NCBI RefSeq assembly: GCF_039727615.1
Contig: NZ_CP152474.1
Span: forward strand, 3,720,001-3,784,000
DNA from: Leclercia sp. S52
Lineage (GTDB): Bacteria > Pseudomonadota > Gammaproteobacteria > Enterobacterales > Enterobacteriaceae
Direction: 5' to 3'
Length of the DNA stretch: 64,000 nt
In this document: positions 17,494 through 26,903 of the stretch, piece by piece
Layout: each line of letters starts with the position of its first letter
How positions within the stretch are numbered: the stretch's first letter is position 1
Notes under the pieces: generated by a model
What the model was told of the DNA's origin: nothing
Databases searched by the model: none
What the model saw: only the letters and a program-made list of their open reading frames with translations
Position numbers and translations under genes: made by a program

Positions 17494-18373
17494 CATCCTG
17501 GCCGGTCGCCAGCGTAAGGAAGGCTTTTACCGTTTCACTGGTCGGCTGGCGTCGGCTGATTAACACCAGATTGGCGGTTAAGTCAGGTTCATTCAGCGGG
17601 CGATACACCAGGCCCGGAATAGCCACCTGCTGCAGGGGTGCCGGCACCAGGGCCAGAGCCAGCCCGGTTGCCGCCATCGCCAGCGTGCTCAGGGTGCTGC
17701 CCGAGCGGTAGGCGATATGACATTTATCCCCCAGCTTTTGCGTGAGCATGATAAACAGATGCTCATGCACGTCGTGCGCCTCATAGAGCACCAGAGGTTG
17801 TCCGGCCAGCATGTCGACCGTTAAGGCCGCATGCTGCGCGAGGGGATGATCGTCAGGCAGCGCGACGCGTATTTCCCAGTCACCAATACGTCTGACCGCA
17901 ATGTCCGGGGCTGCAATATTGCTGTGCGCGGGGGTGTAACCGATGTCCAGTTGCCCGGCAAGAATGGCCTCGACCTGCTCCTGCGGGCCGGCTTCGTGGA
18001 TCAGCAGCTCAGCATCGGGAAAGCGTTGGTGAAACCGGCGCAGGTCGGCGATCAGCTTGCCGCTAAAAATGGCGTTCCCGGCAAAGCCCACCCGGACCCG
18101 GCCCGTCTCTCCGCGTAGGGCGCGCTCCACGCTTAAGCGGGTGTGCTCGGCCTGCTCCAGCGTCCGCCGGGCTTCGTCTTGTAATAATATTCCGGCTTCC
18201 GTCAGCTCCACCCGGCGACTGGTGCGGATAAAGAGCGCCCCGCCCAGCTCCTCCTCCAGCGCCTTGATCTGCATGCTCAGGGCGGGCTGAACGATGTTGA
18301 GCCGCGCCGCAGCCCGGCCAAAGTGGCCCTCTTCGGCGACGGCCAAAAAATACCGCAGATGACGTAACTCCAT
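17480..18373 (-). CDS. LysR-family transcriptional regulator
   Basis: 297 residues. DNA-binding domain MELRHLRYFLAVAEEGHFGRAAARLN with recognition helix QPALSMQIKALE, then an effector domain with FAGNAIFSGKLIADL and GLALALVPAPLQQV. The group resembles BenM/CatM-like regulators. It is divergent from a SnoaL-like protein gene with 109 bases between the starts, so it probably controls that gene. Inducer unknown. Confidence 0.9.
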   Translation of the reverse strand: MELRHLRYFLAVAEEGHFGRAAARLNIVQPALSMQIKALEEELGGALFIRTSRRVELTEAGILLQDEARRTLEQAEHTRLSVERALRGETGRVRVGFAGNAIFSGKLIADLRRFHQRFPDAELLIHEAGPQEQVEAILAGQLDIGYTPAHSNIAAPDIAVRRIGDWEIRVALPDDHPLAQHAALTVDMLAGQPLVLYEAHDVHEHLFIMLTQKLGDKCHIAYRSGSTLSTLAMAATGLALALVPAPLQQVAIPGLVYRPLNEPDLTANLVLISRRQPTSETVKAFLTLATGQDVRTG

Positions 18374-18482
18374 GCCCTACCCCATCGATAATTAAAACTG
18401 ATTGATTAGTCATATCTCTCTATTTCATTTTATCGTTTTTTCGCGCCACACTGCATCCCGTCAACTCACAGGAGTAAAAGCG

Positions 18483-19064
18483 ATGAATGATCAACACAAC
18501 GACCGTCAACAACTCAACGATCTGATGAATGGCTGGATGCACCGGGATCTGGGCGAATGGGACCAGTTACGCGACCTGTTCCACCCTGATGGCACCATTG
18601 AGATCACCTGGTTCGAAGGGCTGGGAAGCGATTTTGTCGAGGGCTCCATGCGCATGGGAGCATCGGATTTACGCACCAAACATCTTATCGCTACGCCCGC
18701 AGTGACCTTCAATGCCACCGGCAGTAAAGCGATCCTCGAAACTAACGCCATCATCATCGCGGAGAACGTGAAGCTGAATATTGGCTGCGAATGCCACAAC
18801 CGCTTCTACGACCTGGCCGAAAAACGAGACGGCGTATGGCGCCTGTTCCGTCGTCAGAGCGTTTACGACATGGGGACATTTACCTTCCCGATGGGTCCTG
18901 TAGAAATTGACCAGAAAGTTGTGGCGAAGTACCCGCGGGAATATGTTGCGCTGGCGTATCTGCTGGAGCAGAGCGGGTTCCCGCTGGGGCGCGTGTTTGC
19001 TACCCGCGGCAGCGAGCTGGAGGCCACCATGAAAGCTGAGGCTCAGCGCTGGCTGGCAGCCTGA
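18483..19064 (+). CDS. SnoaL-like (NTF2 fold) protein
   Basis: 193 residues from ATG 18483, eight bases after AGGAG. The N-terminal 130 residues fit a SnoaL-like domain: helix DRQQLNDLMNGWMHRDLGEWDQL, then LFHPDGTIEITW, and later NRFYDLAEKRDGVWRLFRRQSVYD. Members are cupped barrels that hold small hydrophobic ligands, as isomerases, hydrolases or dehydratases, or without activity. The C-terminal 60 residues are extra. The divergent LysR regulator suggests induction by a small molecule. No reaction can be assigned. Confidence 0.8.
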   Translation: MNDQHNDRQQLNDLMNGWMHRDLGEWDQLRDLFHPDGTIEITWFEGLGSDFVEGSMRMGASDLRTKHLIATPAVTFNATGSKAILETNAIIIAENVKLNIGCECHNRFYDLAEKRDGVWRLFRRQSVYDMGTFTFPMGPVEIDQKVVAKYPREYVALAYLLEQSGFPLGRVFATRGSELEATMKAEAQRWLAA

Positions 19065-19148
19065 CCGATCGCGAACCGCTTCCGCGATGTTCTCTCTCTG
19101 ATTTAACTGGTAGGGTGCTACTTCCTGTCTATATAACAGAGGTGCAAA

Positions 19149-19769
19149 ATGCCGGAAGCGGTGAAAAATAACGATATCAACGCCCTGTATCAAAAACTGA
19201 ATGCGATTGCCCAGACCGGATTGACCTTTTCAAAAGATGTGTTTGATACAGAACGTTATGAATCTCTTCGTCAAATCGCCACGGAGCTGATGGCTTCACG
19301 CTTCGATATTGACCCAAAGACGCTCCATCATGTGACCGAGTCCGGTTACGCCACGCCGAAAACGGACGTGCGCGCCTTCATTCTGCGTGACGGCAAGCTG
19401 TTGATGGTCCGGGAAGCAGAAGATGGCTTATGGAGCCTACCCGGCGGCTGGGCAGACGTGGGCGACACCCCCTCTACCGCCGTCTGCCGCGAGGTTGCCG
19501 AAGAGACGGGGCTGCAGGTCAAAGCCACCAAACTGCTCGGCGTCTGGGATCGCAATCTTCACGGCCATCCGCCCCTGCCATGGCATGTCTATAAGCTCAT
19601 CTTTCTCTGTGAAGAGACCGGCGGCAGCCTGGCGATCAATCACGAAACCACCAGCCTCGGTTTCTTCGACATCAATGAACTGCCGCCGTTATCGCTGACG
19701 CGGATCGTGGCCGAAGAGCTGGAGGTCAGCATGGCGATCGCCACGTCCGATCGCCCGACCTTTTTTTGA
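19149..19769 (+). CDS. Nudix hydrolase with N-terminal helical domain
   Basis: 206 residues. An N-terminal helical domain of about 60 residues (NNDINALYQKLNAIAQTGL) of the NUDIX_N type precedes the Nudix fold. The Nudix box is at 100-122, with GWADVGD, then REVAEETGL. The glutamate expected seven residues after the first Gly-x5 step is Asp106, while the metal-binding REVAEE core is intact. Relatives hydrolyse ADP-ribose or related nucleoside diphosphate compounds. It lies 18 bases before the PhzF-like gene and is probably cotranscribed with it. Confidence 0.88.
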   Translation: MPEAVKNNDINALYQKLNAIAQTGLTFSKDVFDTERYESLRQIATELMASRFDIDPKTLHHVTESGYATPKTDVRAFILRDGKLLMVREAEDGLWSLPGGWADVGDTPSTAVCREVAEETGLQVKATKLLGVWDRNLHGHPPLPWHVYKLIFLCEETGGSLAINHETTSLGFFDINELPPLSLTRIVAEELEVSMAIATSDRPTFF

Positions 19770-19787
19770 CTGAGTGAGGCTGATGAA

Positions 19788-20681
19788 ATGAAAAGACGCT
19801 ATGTCGTTGCCGATGTTTTTACTGATAAACCCTTTCTGGGCAATCCCGTCGCCGTCGTTTTAGACGCAGAGGATCTGAGCACGGAGCAAATGCAGCGGAT
19901 CGCCGTTGAGTTTGGCTACAGTGAAACGACCTTTGTTCTTCCGCCGGACGATGCTGCCCATACGGCGCGGGTGCGGATTTTTACCCCCTCGCGTGAGATT
20001 CCATTCGCGGGCCATCCCAACGTCGGCACGGCGTTTGTGCTGGCAAGCTATGCCGCAATGAACGAGACGTCTCTGCCCGAGACGCTGCTGTTCGAAGAAA
20101 TCGCCGGGCTGGTGCCCGTCAGGCTGTTAAAAGACAATGGCACAGTGACCGGTGCCGAACTCGTCACACCGGAGGCCTTGTCCTGCCGCTCCGAAGTCAG
20201 CCCGGAAAAGGTCGCCGCCTGCCTGTCGTTAACGGCGGAGGATATCCGCACCGAGGTGCATAACCCCGTTGTCGCCTCGGTTGGCCTGCCGTTTCTGGTG
20301 GTGGAACTCGTTTCCCGGGACGCGCTTCGCCGCTGCGTGCCGAATTTGCAGGGCTTCCGCGCAACTCTGCCGCTGGATGGCGCGGTCTCTGTTTATGCTT
20401 ATACCCAGGATAAAGATGCCGGTGAGCCAGGCGATCTGCAGGCGCGGATGTTGACCCCGCGCATGACGGAAGATCCGGCGACCGGCAGCGCCACCGCCGC
20501 GGTAACCGCCCTGCTGGCGCTGCATCAGGATAAAACCACGCTGTCGCTACAGGTGAGCCAGGGCGTTGATATGGGCCGGGCAAGTTTGCTTTATTCGGGG
20601 TATGACGCCTCGTCAGGCAAACCCGTTGTGCGGGTGGGCGGCAGTTGCGTCATTACCCTGGAAGGGACGTTTAACCTGTAA
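19788..20681 (+). CDS. PhzF-family isomerase/epimerase-like protein
   Basis: 297 residues, the usual size. The two-lobed fold of diaminopimelate epimerase is marked by the start [18 protein letters not shown], the acidic residue Glu46 in GYSETTF (catalytic Glu of PhzF), the [12 protein letters not shown] loop and, in the second lobe, [11 protein letters not shown]. PhzF itself isomerises a phenazine precursor, but most enterobacterial members have no known substrate and no phenazine genes are present here. Cotranscription with the Nudix gene is likely. A REP element follows after 20 bases. Confidence 0.9.
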   Translation: MKRRYVVADVFTDKPFLGNPVAVVLDAEDLSTEQMQRIAVEFGYSETTFVLPPDDAAHTARVRIFTPSREIPFAGHPNVGTAFVLASYAAMNETSLPETLLFEEIAGLVPVRLLKDNGTVTGAELVTPEALSCRSEVSPEKVAACLSLTAEDIRTEVHNPVVASVGLPFLVVELVSRDALRRCVPNLQGFRATLPLDGAVSVYAYTQDKDAGEPGDLQARMLTPRMTEDPATGSATAAVTALLALHQDKTTLSLQVSQGVDMGRASLLYSGYDASSGKPVVRVGGSCVITLEGTFNL

Positions 20682-20701
20682 GGTTGCATCGGTGGAACAT
20701 C

Positions 20702-20733
20702 GCCGGGTGGCGGCTACGCCTTACCCGGCCTAC
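20702..20733. repeat. REP-like palindrome, GCCGGGTGGCGGCTACGCC type
   Basis: Same family as 7259-7290, in the opposite orientation. It stands 38 bases before the higA relic. Confidence 0.85.
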
Positions 20734-20771
20734 GAACGGCGGAATCCGCACCATAGGATAGCCACACGGAC

Positions 20772-20948
20772 ATGGCCGTGCGGCTTGCCCGGGCATTTGA
20801 TACCACCATTGAGTTCTGGCTGAACTTGCAGCTGAACGTGGATATCTGGGAAATTCAGCACGACGAGCGCATGCAGGCGGAGCATCGGCAGATCATCACC
20901 GCCGCAGAGATGCTGGCGAAGAGAAAAGCGCCATCGTCTGTGGCGTAA
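20772..20948 (+). pseudogene. Relic of a HigA-type antitoxin gene (C-terminal part)
   Basis: 58 codons beginning MAVRLARAFDTTIEFWLNLQ. That is the conserved end of the HigA/VapI antidote family, where the full protein continues from a helix-turn-helix that is absent here. Downstream residues IWEIQHDERMQAEHRQI give the rest of the terminal helix. The N-terminal half and the HigB toxin gene are missing; instead a REP palindrome lies just upstream and a second (20983-21014) just downstream. This is probably the residue of a lost toxin-antitoxin locus. Confidence 0.75.
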
Positions 20949-20982
20949 TTCTGCTCTCTTCCTCACGGAGAAGAAGCACTTC

Positions 20983-21014
20983 GTAGGCCGGGTAAGGCGT
21001 AGCCGCCACCCGGC
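20983..21014. repeat. REP-like palindrome, GCCGGGTGGCGGCTACGCC type
   Basis: Second of two REP copies flanking the higA relic, in inverted orientation to the one at 20702-20733. Confidence 0.85.
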
Positions 21015-21045
21015 AATGTCGCGCCGGTGCGCCCTGCTCCCCCCC

Positions 21046-21564
21046 TCACCCCGCCTCCTGCACTTCCGCCGCCAGGTACACCCGCACGTAGCGCACAAAC
21101 TTGCCAATAAACACCCCGGCGAACAGCCCGCCGGTGATGATGGCGAATGCGCTCGCTCCTGGACGTTGCAGCACCTCGGGGGCGATGGCGCTCATCACGC
21201 CCAGCACATACTTCACCGCAAAGGCCAGCATCATAAATGGCAGGGCCGAATAGTCCGCCCCGCGATAGATACTGCGTGGCGCAGCGGCACGCGCCACCGC
21301 CGTGCGTTTGATCAGGATGTAGCCCATCGCCGCGCCGCTGAGTAATCCCACCAGCCACAGGGAGCCGGTCGCCAGCGTCAGCTTGCGGAAAACCAGCAGA
21401 TCGTAGATATCCCACAGCAGGAAAATAGCCGGGATGATGGCCAGCTTCTCCAGCGCCACGGTCGCCGGTTTGCGGGCCTTTATGCCCCGGCCGATCAGAA
21501 ACAGCAGGATGAGGTACACCCAGACCGGGGTGTGGATCAGAATACCCGAAATGAAATCAATCAT
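21046..21564 (-). CDS. Multi-span inner membrane protein of unknown function
   Basis: 172 residues from ATG 21564, preceded by GGTGAG; a GTG three codons earlier (21573) is the alternative start. There are four to five hydrophobic segments (VWVYLILLFLIGRGIKA, LAIIPAIFLLWDIYDLLVF, LWLVGLLSGAAMGYILI, LPFMMLAFAVKYVLGVMSAI, a last one near IITGGLFAGVFIG). The layout resembles the DUF6622 group of small membrane proteins, a weak assignment. It is a lone gene with a REP element at its 3' side. Confidence 0.7.
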   Translation of the reverse strand: MIDFISGILIHTPVWVYLILLFLIGRGIKARKPATVALEKLAIIPAIFLLWDIYDLLVFRKLTLATGSLWLVGLLSGAAMGYILIKRTAVARAAAPRSIYRGADYSALPFMMLAFAVKYVLGVMSAIAPEVLQRPGASAFAIITGGLFAGVFIGKFVRYVRVYLAAEVQEAG

Positions 21565-22149
21565 ATGGCTCACCGTCGCAGCTACCTGGATGACACCGCG
21601 TCACCGCTCCGGCTCAGTATTGCCTGGTGCACCTGATCCACCATCATACTTTATCAGGGTATTTAATTCCGCGCTTCGCTTACTCTTTTAGAAGTAGCAT
21701 TTTCCATGAATCACTGTAATCCATGCATAATATACCAACCCGCTTCGCTAGATTATTTTTTAGTCACTCTTTCGCGTTGCGAATAATATAAGAAATCAAT
21801 TAAGACTAATCCCACGTATTTTTATTTTATATGCGCTATGCACCGCTTACCCCTAATGTAAACATCTGTAAAGAGCCCCGCCGCGTCTGGACTCGCGCGT
21901 TTCAACGAGACAGAGAAAAACGCGCAAAGCCGTTATCCCGGAAGGTCGTTTGATAACATCACCTTGAGGGAAAATATCTAAAAAACAAGCGAACCGATAT
22001 TTCTTCCAACTCACCACGCGGACTGAAAATTATTCCAAAATTCCGGTTTGACTCTTCAAAAATACTGGCTAAATTTAATTCTGAACGACAACGGATACGA
22101 ATGAAAACGTATCTTACTGACATAAACGATGTATATGAGGAAACATAAT
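21565..22149. other. Intergenic region upstream of yciG
   Basis: 585 bases without a supported gene, AT-rich from about 21690. Sequences between 21960 and 22140 give short frames on the minus strand without ribosome sites. In Salmonella the yciGFE-katN promoter is RpoS-dependent and H-NS-repressed; an AT-rich leader fits that, but I cannot point to a decisive promoter sequence. Confidence 0.5.
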
Positions 22150-22336
22150 ATGGCAGAGCAACGTGGTGGTTCAGGTAATTTCGCACAGGATCGTGAAAAG
22201 GCCTCTGAAGCAGGGAAAAAAGGTGGACAGCAAAGCGGCGGTAATTTCAAAAACGATCCGCAACGCGCTTCTGAAGCAGGTAAAAAGGGGGGGTCAGCAT
22301 AGCCATGGTGGCGGACGTAAATCTGACAACTCTTAA
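22150..22336 (+). CDS. yciG: YciG, Con-10-type general stress protein (frame broken)
   Basis: Small hydrophilic KGG-repeat protein, similar to E. coli YciG and to Con-10/GsiB. It contains tandem units such as DREKASEAGKKGGQQSGG and NDPQRASEAGKKGG. The G7 run at 22287-22293 shifts the frame and ends it at 22302. With six G the protein is 61 residues and ends QHSHGGGRKSDNS. First gene of the yciGFE-katN stress operon. Such proteins are strongly induced in stationary phase and affect motility in some species; their biochemical action is unknown. The frameshift belongs to a window-wide pattern and is probably an artefact. Confidence 0.88.
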
Positions 22337-22428
22337 TTCATCTCATTATTAAAGCCTGTTCTTCACTTTAATCGGTACTCTGCGAGTCCGCGGGCTCGCA
22401 GAATTTTTATGTCACTGGAGAAAAGCAT

Positions 22429-22923
22429 ATGAATATGAAAAGTATAGAGGATGTCTTTATTCACCTGCTCTCTGACACCTACAGTGCAGAGAAACAGCTG
22501 ACCCGTGCACTGGCAAAATTGTCCCGCGAAGCCGCCAGCCCGGATCTGAGCGCTGCGTTTAAAGCGCACCTGGAAGAGACCCATGGCCAGATTGAACGCA
22601 TCGATCAGCTCATCGAGAAAACGCCCAACGTTAAACTGAAAAGAATGAAGTGTGTGGCGATGGAAGGCTTAATTGAAGAAGCCAATGAAGTCCTTGAAAG
22701 TACAGAAAAAAATGAAGTCCGTGATGCAGCACTGATCGCGGCTGCGCAAAAAGTCGAACACTACGAAATTGCCAGTTATGGCACGCTCGCCACCCTGGCG
22801 GAGCAATTAGGCTATACCGAGGCGGTAAAATTATTAGCCGAGACGCTGGAAGAAGAGAAATCCACCGATCTTAAACTGACCGATCTGGCCGTCGGTAATA
22901 TTAATCAGAAAGCGGAAAAGTAA
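22429..22923 (+). CDS. yciF: YciF, ferritin-like stress protein
   Basis: 164 residues, nearly colinear with E. coli YciF: IEDVFIHLLSDTYSAEKQLTRALAKL, HLEETHGQIERIDQ, and VEHYEIASYGTLATLAEQLGY. DUF892 four-helix bundle with Glu/His pairs (E..H at 37 and 88-118) that can bind a di-iron site. Role: stationary-phase and osmotic stress protein of unknown reaction. Spaced 31 bases from yciE with good ribosome sites. Confidence 0.95.
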   Translation: MNMKSIEDVFIHLLSDTYSAEKQLTRALAKLSREAASPDLSAAFKAHLEETHGQIERIDQLIEKTPNVKLKRMKCVAMEGLIEEANEVLESTEKNEVRDAALIAAAQKVEHYEIASYGTLATLAEQLGYTEAVKLLAETLEEEKSTDLKLTDLAVGNINQKAEK

Positions 22924-22954
22924 GTCTGAATTAACCGAACCCGAGGAAGAAAAT

Positions 22955-23461
22955 ATGAATCACGTAGAACACTACCATGACTGGCTACGCGATGCTCACG
23001 CCATGGAAAAGCAAGCCGAATCTATGCTCGAATCAATGGCCAGCCGCATCGATAATTACCCTGATGTCCGCGCCCGAATTGAACAGCATATTTCTGAAAC
23101 CAAGCACCAGATTACCCTGCTGGAAGAGATCCTCGATCGTAACGATATTTCCCGCTCGGTTTTAAAAGACTCCATGAGCAAAATGATGGCGTTCGGCCAG
23201 TCTATGGGTGGCATGGCCGCGTCGGATGAGATCGTGAAAGGCTCGATTAGCGGCTACGTTTTCGAGCAGTTCGAAATCGCCTGCTATACCTCTCTGCTGG
23301 CCGCGGCAAAAAAAGCCGGGGACGTGGCCTCTATCCCTGCCATCGAATCTATTCTGGCGGAAGAGCAGCGTATGGCCGACTGGCTTATCCAGCATATCCC
23401 GGATACCACGGAACAATTCCTCCTGCGCTCAGACGCTGAAGGCGTTGAAGCGAAAAAATAA
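22955..23461 (+). CDS. yciE: YciE, ferritin-like stress protein
   Basis: 168 residues, DUF892 family, matching E. coli YciE: HYHDWLRDAHAMEKQAESML, MASRIDNYPDVRARIEQH, ISGYVFEQFEIACYTSLLAAAKKAG. Second ferritin-like bundle of the operon, with conserved Glu and His residues placed as in YciF. The gene ends 15 bases before katN. Probably cytoplasmic; the reaction is unknown. Confidence 0.95.
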   Translation: MNHVEHYHDWLRDAHAMEKQAESMLESMASRIDNYPDVRARIEQHISETKHQITLLEEILDRNDISRSVLKDSMSKMMAFGQSMGGMAASDEIVKGSISGYVFEQFEIACYTSLLAAAKKAGDVASIPAIESILAEEQRMADWLIQHIPDTTEQFLLRSDAEGVEAKK

Positions 23462-23476
23462 CCCAGGAGTGAGCCT

Positions 23477-24349
23477 ATGTTTCGACACGTAAAACAGTTG
23501 CAATACACCGTTCGCGTCGCTGAGCCAAATCCCGGCCTCGCGAACCTGCTGCTCGAACAGTTCGGCGGCCCTCAGGGCGAGCTGGCTGCCGCCTGCCGTT
23601 ACTTCACCCAGGGTCTGGGTGATGACGATGCAGGTCGTCGAGAGATGCTGATGGATATCGCTACCGAAGAGCTGAGCCACCTCGAAATCATCGGGACTCT
23701 GGTCGGCATGCTGAATAAAGGTGCCAAAGGCGAACTGGCAGAAGGCACCGAACAGGAAGCGGAGCTGTACCGCTCCCTGACGGCCAACGGTAACGACAGC
23801 CACATCACCTCTCTGCTGTACGGCGGTGGACCACCACTGACCAACTCCGGCGGCGTACCTTGGACGGCGGCCTATATCGACACCATTGGTGAACCTACCG
23901 CCGATCTGCGTTCTAATATCGCGGCGGAAGCACGCGCCAAGATCATCTATGAACGCCTGATCAACGTCACTGACGATGTCGGGGTAAAAGATGCCCTCGC
24001 GTTCCTGATGACCCGTGAAGCCGCGCACCAGCTCTCGTTTGAGAAGGCGCTGCAGTCGATTCGCAATAATTTCCCACCGGGGAAACTGCCGCCTATCGAA
24101 CAATATTCAACCACCTACTACAATATGTCTGCAGGGGATGATCTTCGCGGCAGCTGGAACAGCGACGAAAACTTTGAGTACGTTGCCGATCCACAACCCG
24201 CCGTTGACGGGGGCGACGGTAGCGCTCAGGTCACGCTTTCGAAAGAGCAGGCTGCTCTGTTGAAAGCGATGGCGGCGCGCACCGAGTCGGATCCGAAGGA
24301 CAATCCGTTGACGGGCGCGGAGCTGGGGGCCGGTAAGAAAAAACCGTAA
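23477..24349 (+). CDS. katN: Manganese (non-haem) catalase, KatN-like
   Basis: 290 residues. Di-manganese four-helix bundle that decomposes hydrogen peroxide to water and oxygen. Metal ligands are visible as Glu35 (PQGELAAAC), Glu65 and His68 (TEELSHLE), and the later pair Glu/His in EARAKIIYERL and TREAAHQLSFEKAL. Ribosome site CAGGAG before ATG 23477. The operon order yciG-yciF-yciE-katN is that of the RpoS-controlled Salmonella operon. The C-terminal tail (KDNPLTGAELGAGKKKP) is typical. Confidence 0.95.
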   Translation: MFRHVKQLQYTVRVAEPNPGLANLLLEQFGGPQGELAAACRYFTQGLGDDDAGRREMLMDIATEELSHLEIIGTLVGMLNKGAKGELAEGTEQEAELYRSLTANGNDSHITSLLYGGGPPLTNSGGVPWTAAYIDTIGEPTADLRSNIAAEARAKIIYERLINVTDDVGVKDALAFLMTREAAHQLSFEKALQSIRNNFPPGKLPPIEQYSTTYYNMSAGDDLRGSWNSDENFEYVADPQPAVDGGDGSAQVTLSKEQAALLKAMAARTESDPKDNPLTGAELGAGKKKP

Positions 24350-24424
24350 CCCCGCGCCGAAGTCCATGCTGTACCACGATGCCCCGTTTCTTACGGGGCA
24401 TTTCGCTGACAGGGGTAGAGTACG

Positions 24425-25830
24425 ATGTTCGAACTCGATGCGTTTCATCTCGCCAGGCTTCAGTTCGCCTTCACAGTGTCGTTTCACATTATCTTTCCGG
24501 CCTTAACCATCGGCCTCGCCAGCTACCTGGTGGTGCTTGAGGGCATGTGGCTACGAACGAAAAATGATGTCTGGCGCTCGCTGTATCACTTCTGGTTAAA
24601 AATCTTCGCCGTTAACTTCGGCATGGGAGTAGTCTCCGGTCTGGTGATGGCCTACCAGTTCGGTACTAACTGGAGCGGCTTTTCCCAGTTCGCCGGGAGC
24701 ATCACCGGTCCGCTGCTCACCTATGAAGTCTTAACCGCCTTCTTCCTCGAAGCGGGTTTCCTCGGCGTGATGCTGTTTGGCTGGAATAAGGTCGGGCCCG
24801 GCCTGCACTTTTTTTGCCACCTGTATGGTGGCGCTGGGTACCCTGATGTCCACCTTCTGGATCCTCGCCTCCAACAGCTGGATGCACACCCCGCAGGGCT
24901 TCAGCATTGAGAACGGCCAGGTTATCCCCGAGGACTGGTTCGCCATCATCTTTAACCCCTCGTTCCCGTATCGCCTGATCCACATGTCCATCGCCGCTTT
25001 CCTGAGCAGCGCCCTGTTTGTTGGCGCATCGGGGGCCTGGCATCTGCTACGCGGCAACGACACCCCGGCGGTGCGCAAAATGTTCTCGATGGCGCTGTGG
25101 ATGGCGCTGCTGGTCGCGCCAATTCAGGCCTTTGTCGGGGATATGCACGGCCTGAACACTCTCGAACATCAGCCGGCGAAAATCGCCGCCATTGAAGGAC
25201 ACTGGGAAAATCCCCCCCGGTGAAGCCACGCCGCTGCTGCTGTTTGGCGTGCCGGATATGGAAGAGGAACGCACCAAATATGGGCTGGAGATCCCGGCAC
25301 TCGGCAGCCTGATCCTCACCCACAGCCTGGACAAGCAGGTTCCGGCGCTGAAAGATTTCCCGAAAGATGAGCGGCCCAACTCGCTGATCGTCTTCTGGTC
25401 GTTCCGCGTGATGGTGGGCCTCGGGCTGCTGATGATCCTGATGGGGGTCGCCAGCCTGTGGCTGCGCCGCCGCCGTCGACTCTACCACTCCCGCCCGTTC
25501 CACTGGTTTGCCCTCTGCATGGGGCCTGCCGGTCTGGTGGCAATCCTCGCGGGCTGGATCACCACCGAGGTGGGCCGCCAGCCGTGGGTGGTGTACGGCT
25601 ATCTGCGCACCATTGATGCGGTGTCGCTGCACAGCACCCTGCAGATGAGCATCAGCCTGCTGGCGTTTTTCGTCGTCTACTGCTCGGTGTTTGGCGTGGG
25701 GTATGTCTATCTGGTGCGGTTGATTAAGAAAGGGCCGCAGCCGACCGACAATCTCTCGTTGAATACCGACGGCAGGCCCGCGCGTCCGCTCTCGGCGGCA
25801 GAACCGGTACCGGAAGAGGAGAAACCATAA
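24425..25830 (+). CDS. cioA: Cytochrome bd-type quinol oxidase subunit I, CioA-like (frame broken twice)
   Basis: Catalytic subunit of a membrane quinol oxidase that reduces oxygen to water. Start MFELDAFHLARLQFAFTVSFHIIFP. Haem ligand candidates are His19 and the His/Met in later helices; the GRQPWVVYGYLRT signature is present. The Q-loop is short, as in the cyanide-insensitive CioA/CyxA branch. Two frameshifts break it: T7 at 24809-24815 (six expected, HFFATCMV) and C7 at 25212-25218 (six expected, ENPPGEATPL). With both repaired it is 467 residues, the normal length. Its stop overlaps the start of cioB. It lies 75 bases after katN, so the oxidase may be expressed with the stress genes. Confidence 0.9.
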
Positions 25831-26840
25831 TGGGCGTCGATATCTCAGTGATCTGGTTTGCCATCATCGTCTTCGCCACCCTGATGTACATCATTATGGA
25901 TGGGTTTGATTTGGGTATCGGCATGCTCTTCTACTTTGAGCGCGATCCGCAGGCGCGTGACGTAATGGTCAACAGCGTCGCCCCGGTGTGGGACGGAAAC
26001 GAAACCTGGCTGGTGCTGGGAGGCGCGGGGCTGTTCGGCGCCTTCCCGCTGGCCTATGCAGTGATCATCGACGCCCTGACGATCCCCCTGACCGCCATGC
26101 TGATCGGCCTGATCTTCCGCGGTGTAGCCTTTGAGTTTCGCTTTAAAGCCACGCCGTCGCACCGCGCCTTCTGGGACTACTCCTTCGCCGGCGGCTCGCT
26201 GCTGGCGACCTTTAGCCAGGGCATTGTGGTGGGGGCGATGATTAACGGTTTCGACGTCGAGGGACGGCGCTTTGCCGGATCCGCACTGGACTGGCTGACG
26301 CCCTTCAACCTCTTCTGCGGGCTGGGACTGATGGTGGCCTATACCCTGCTGGGCACCACCTGGCTGATCATGAAAAGCGAAGGGGCGTTACAGCGTCATA
26401 TGCGGGATTTGACCCGCAAGGTGCTGCTGGCGCTGCTGGGCGTGGTGGCGGTGGTGAGCATCTGGACCCCGCTGGGCTGGCAGTATGTGTCCGAGCGCTG
26501 GTTCTCGTTGCCTAACTTCTTCTACTTCCTGCCGGTGCCGCTGCTGGTGGCGGTATTTGGGGTTTTGATCTGGCGGCTCACCCGTAACCCGGACAGCCAC
26601 GCCAGACCGTTTATTCTGACCCTCGGGCTGATTTTCCTCGGCTTTAGCGGGCTGGGCATCAGCCTGTGGCCGAACATTATCCCGCCACGTATCACCATCT
26701 GGGACGCCGCCGCCCCGCCTTCCAGCCAGCTGTTTATGCTGGTGGGCACGCTGCTAATCATCCCGTTGATCCTGGTCTACACCGCCTGGAGCTACTACGT
26801 GTTTCGCGGCAAGGTGACGGATACCGAGGGGTACCACTAA
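25830..26840 (+). CDS. cioB: Cytochrome bd-type quinol oxidase subunit II, CioB-like
   Basis: 336 residues, eight to nine membrane helices. Family marks: MDGFDLGIGMLF near the start, VWDGNETWLVLGGAGLFGAFP, and the end SYYVFRGKVTDTEGYH. Non-catalytic partner that holds the quinol oxidase together. ATG overlaps the cioA stop by one base, so the two should be made in equal amounts. No CydX-type small subunit follows; a terminator lies 14 bases after the stop. Confidence 0.95.
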   Translation: MGVDISVIWFAIIVFATLMYIIMDGFDLGIGMLFYFERDPQARDVMVNSVAPVWDGNETWLVLGGAGLFGAFPLAYAVIIDALTIPLTAMLIGLIFRGVAFEFRFKATPSHRAFWDYSFAGGSLLATFSQGIVVGAMINGFDVEGRRFAGSALDWLTPFNLFCGLGLMVAYTLLGTTWLIMKSEGALQRHMRDLTRKVLLALLGVVAVVSIWTPLGWQYVSERWFSLPNFFYFLPVPLLVAVFGVLIWRLTRNPDSHARPFILTLGLIFLGFSGLGISLWPNIIPPRITIWDAAAPPSSQLFMLVGTLLIIPLILVYTAWSYYVFRGKVTDTEGYH

Positions 26841-26854
26841 GCGAAGGTAAATGC

Positions 26855-26880
26855 AAAACGGCAACCCAGGTTGCCGTTTT
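26855..26880 (+). terminator. Intrinsic terminator after cioB
   Basis: An 11-bp perfect stem (AAAACGGCAAC with GTTGCCGTTTT), 4-nt loop, T-rich 3' arm continuing into TTTTTA. It can work on both strands. Confidence 0.93.
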
Positions 26881-26903
26881 TAGTGTTTGCACCCTGCCAC
26901 ATC

